A stretch of 23,994 nt of DNA from Hallerella sp963652365 (GTDB taxonomy: Bacteria > Fibrobacterota > Fibrobacteria > Fibrobacterales > Fibrobacteraceae): positions 1-23,994 of the forward strand of contig CAVJTH010000036.1 in assembly GCA_963652365.1 (NCBI GenBank), in the 5' to 3' direction. Below the pieces are notes generated by a model. That model did no database searches. It saw nothing but the letters and a program-made list of their open reading frames with translations, and was not told the origin of the DNA. Shown here in pieces: positions 23,690-23,994 of this stretch (the stretch's first letter is position 1; every line of letters starts with the position of its first letter). The translations under genes and the position numbers were made by a program.

Positions 23690-23718
23690 AATATACGAAA
23701 AGAATCGCTCCCTGTCAC
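23690..23718 (-). promoter_or_regulatory. Promoter of the B12 operon
   Basis: GTGACA (23718-23713, five of six to TTGACA) and TATATT (23695-23690) are spaced by 17 nt on the - strand, placing the start of transcription about where the riboswitch begins. Confidence 0.7.
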
Positions 23719-23724
23719 GGTTGA

Positions 23725-23994
23725 AAGCCAGAGCTTAGAGATTAGTTGAGAGTGGATAGTAAAGAGGAATCAGGAATCAGTCGAGTGTGAAGTGTTGAGA
23801 GTGGAGTGTGGAGTTCCGCGGACGTCTAGGCTCTAAAGCAGAACTTAGATCTTAGAACTTAGATCTGAGTTTTGCGGACATTTAGGTTCTAACGTAAAGC
23901 GGACCATTTTGATTCCTAAACTCTAATCTCTGAAAAAAAAAGCGTGGCCGTGGGGGTGGATGCAAGGAAGGGGGAGTCAGAACTTAGAGCTGAG
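23725..23994. repeat. Dispersed intergenic repeat block (right edge)
   Basis: About 270 bp without a credible gene. Iterated motifs such as GAACTTAGA, GCTTAGAGATTAG and GAGAGTGGA are the reverse complements of motifs at the left edge. The 24-nt module at 23808-23831 is an exact inverted copy of 32-55, and a diverged copy lies near 23866-23887. A short poly-A run and a G-rich stretch occur around 23934-23973. The block continues past the window end. Confidence 0.7.

Noticed and set aside
23725..23994. CRISPR array at the right edge
   Set aside because: Repeated words are short, variable and unevenly spaced, with no constant-length spacers and no cas genes.

Overview
The window most likely comes from a member of the Fibrobacteraceae (Fibrobacter or a close relative such as Hallerella). 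The evidence is a FISUMP domain (Fibrobacter succinogenes major paralogous domain), several lipoproteins with long poly-serine linkers after the lipobox, and a Gram-negative envelope gene set. Most genes look about 55-60% GC by eye. One block (about 9.26-11.22 kb) is clearly more AT-rich, about 35-40% in the lines I counted.

Layout. (1) 0.1-4.07 kb, + strand: a tight operon of purU, a small membrane protein, pyrE, a lipoprotein and a secreted beta-rich envelope protein. (2) 4.07-4.44 kb: a gene-free stretch of a short-motif repeat family that also occupies both window edges. (3) 4.45-7.71 kb: a Na/Pi cotransporter and coaE on the - strand, with purC divergent on the + strand. A bidirectional terminator at 7.73 kb separates purC from the next - strand block. 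(4) 7.76-13.54 kb, - strand: a Tc-toxin TcA-related gene, a translationally coupled FISUMP lipoprotein split by a nine-guanine tract, an 83-bp fragment of a second TcA-like gene, and a family-1-like glycosyltransferase. (5) 13.7-16.45 kb, - strand: two lipoproteins, a putative TIM-barrel protein and a beta-propeller-like protein broken by a frameshift. (6) 16.49-18.28 kb: a decayed IS30-family element and a tyrosine recombinase. (7) 18.35-19.76 kb: a GltD-type oxidoreductase. (8) 20.0-23.7 kb, - strand: a cobalamin riboswitch, a BtuB-like TonB-dependent receptor and a serine-linker beta-propeller lipoprotein. The last three form what looks like a BtuB/BtuG-type vitamin B12 capture operon. (9) 23.72-23.99 kb: the repeat family again, inverted relative to the left edge.

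Three items stand out. First, a compact TcA-like protein (about 966 aa against about 2,500 in classical TcA) keeps recognisable channel and TcB-binding regions, lacks the large N-terminal shell, and is coupled to a possibly phase-variable surface lipoprotein inside a compositionally mosaic locus. Second, a riboswitch-controlled B12 receptor is paired with a propeller lipoprotein in a phylum far from Bacteroides. Third, there is a dispersed family of short-motif intergenic repeats. All functional statements come from motif recognition by eye; no database search was run.
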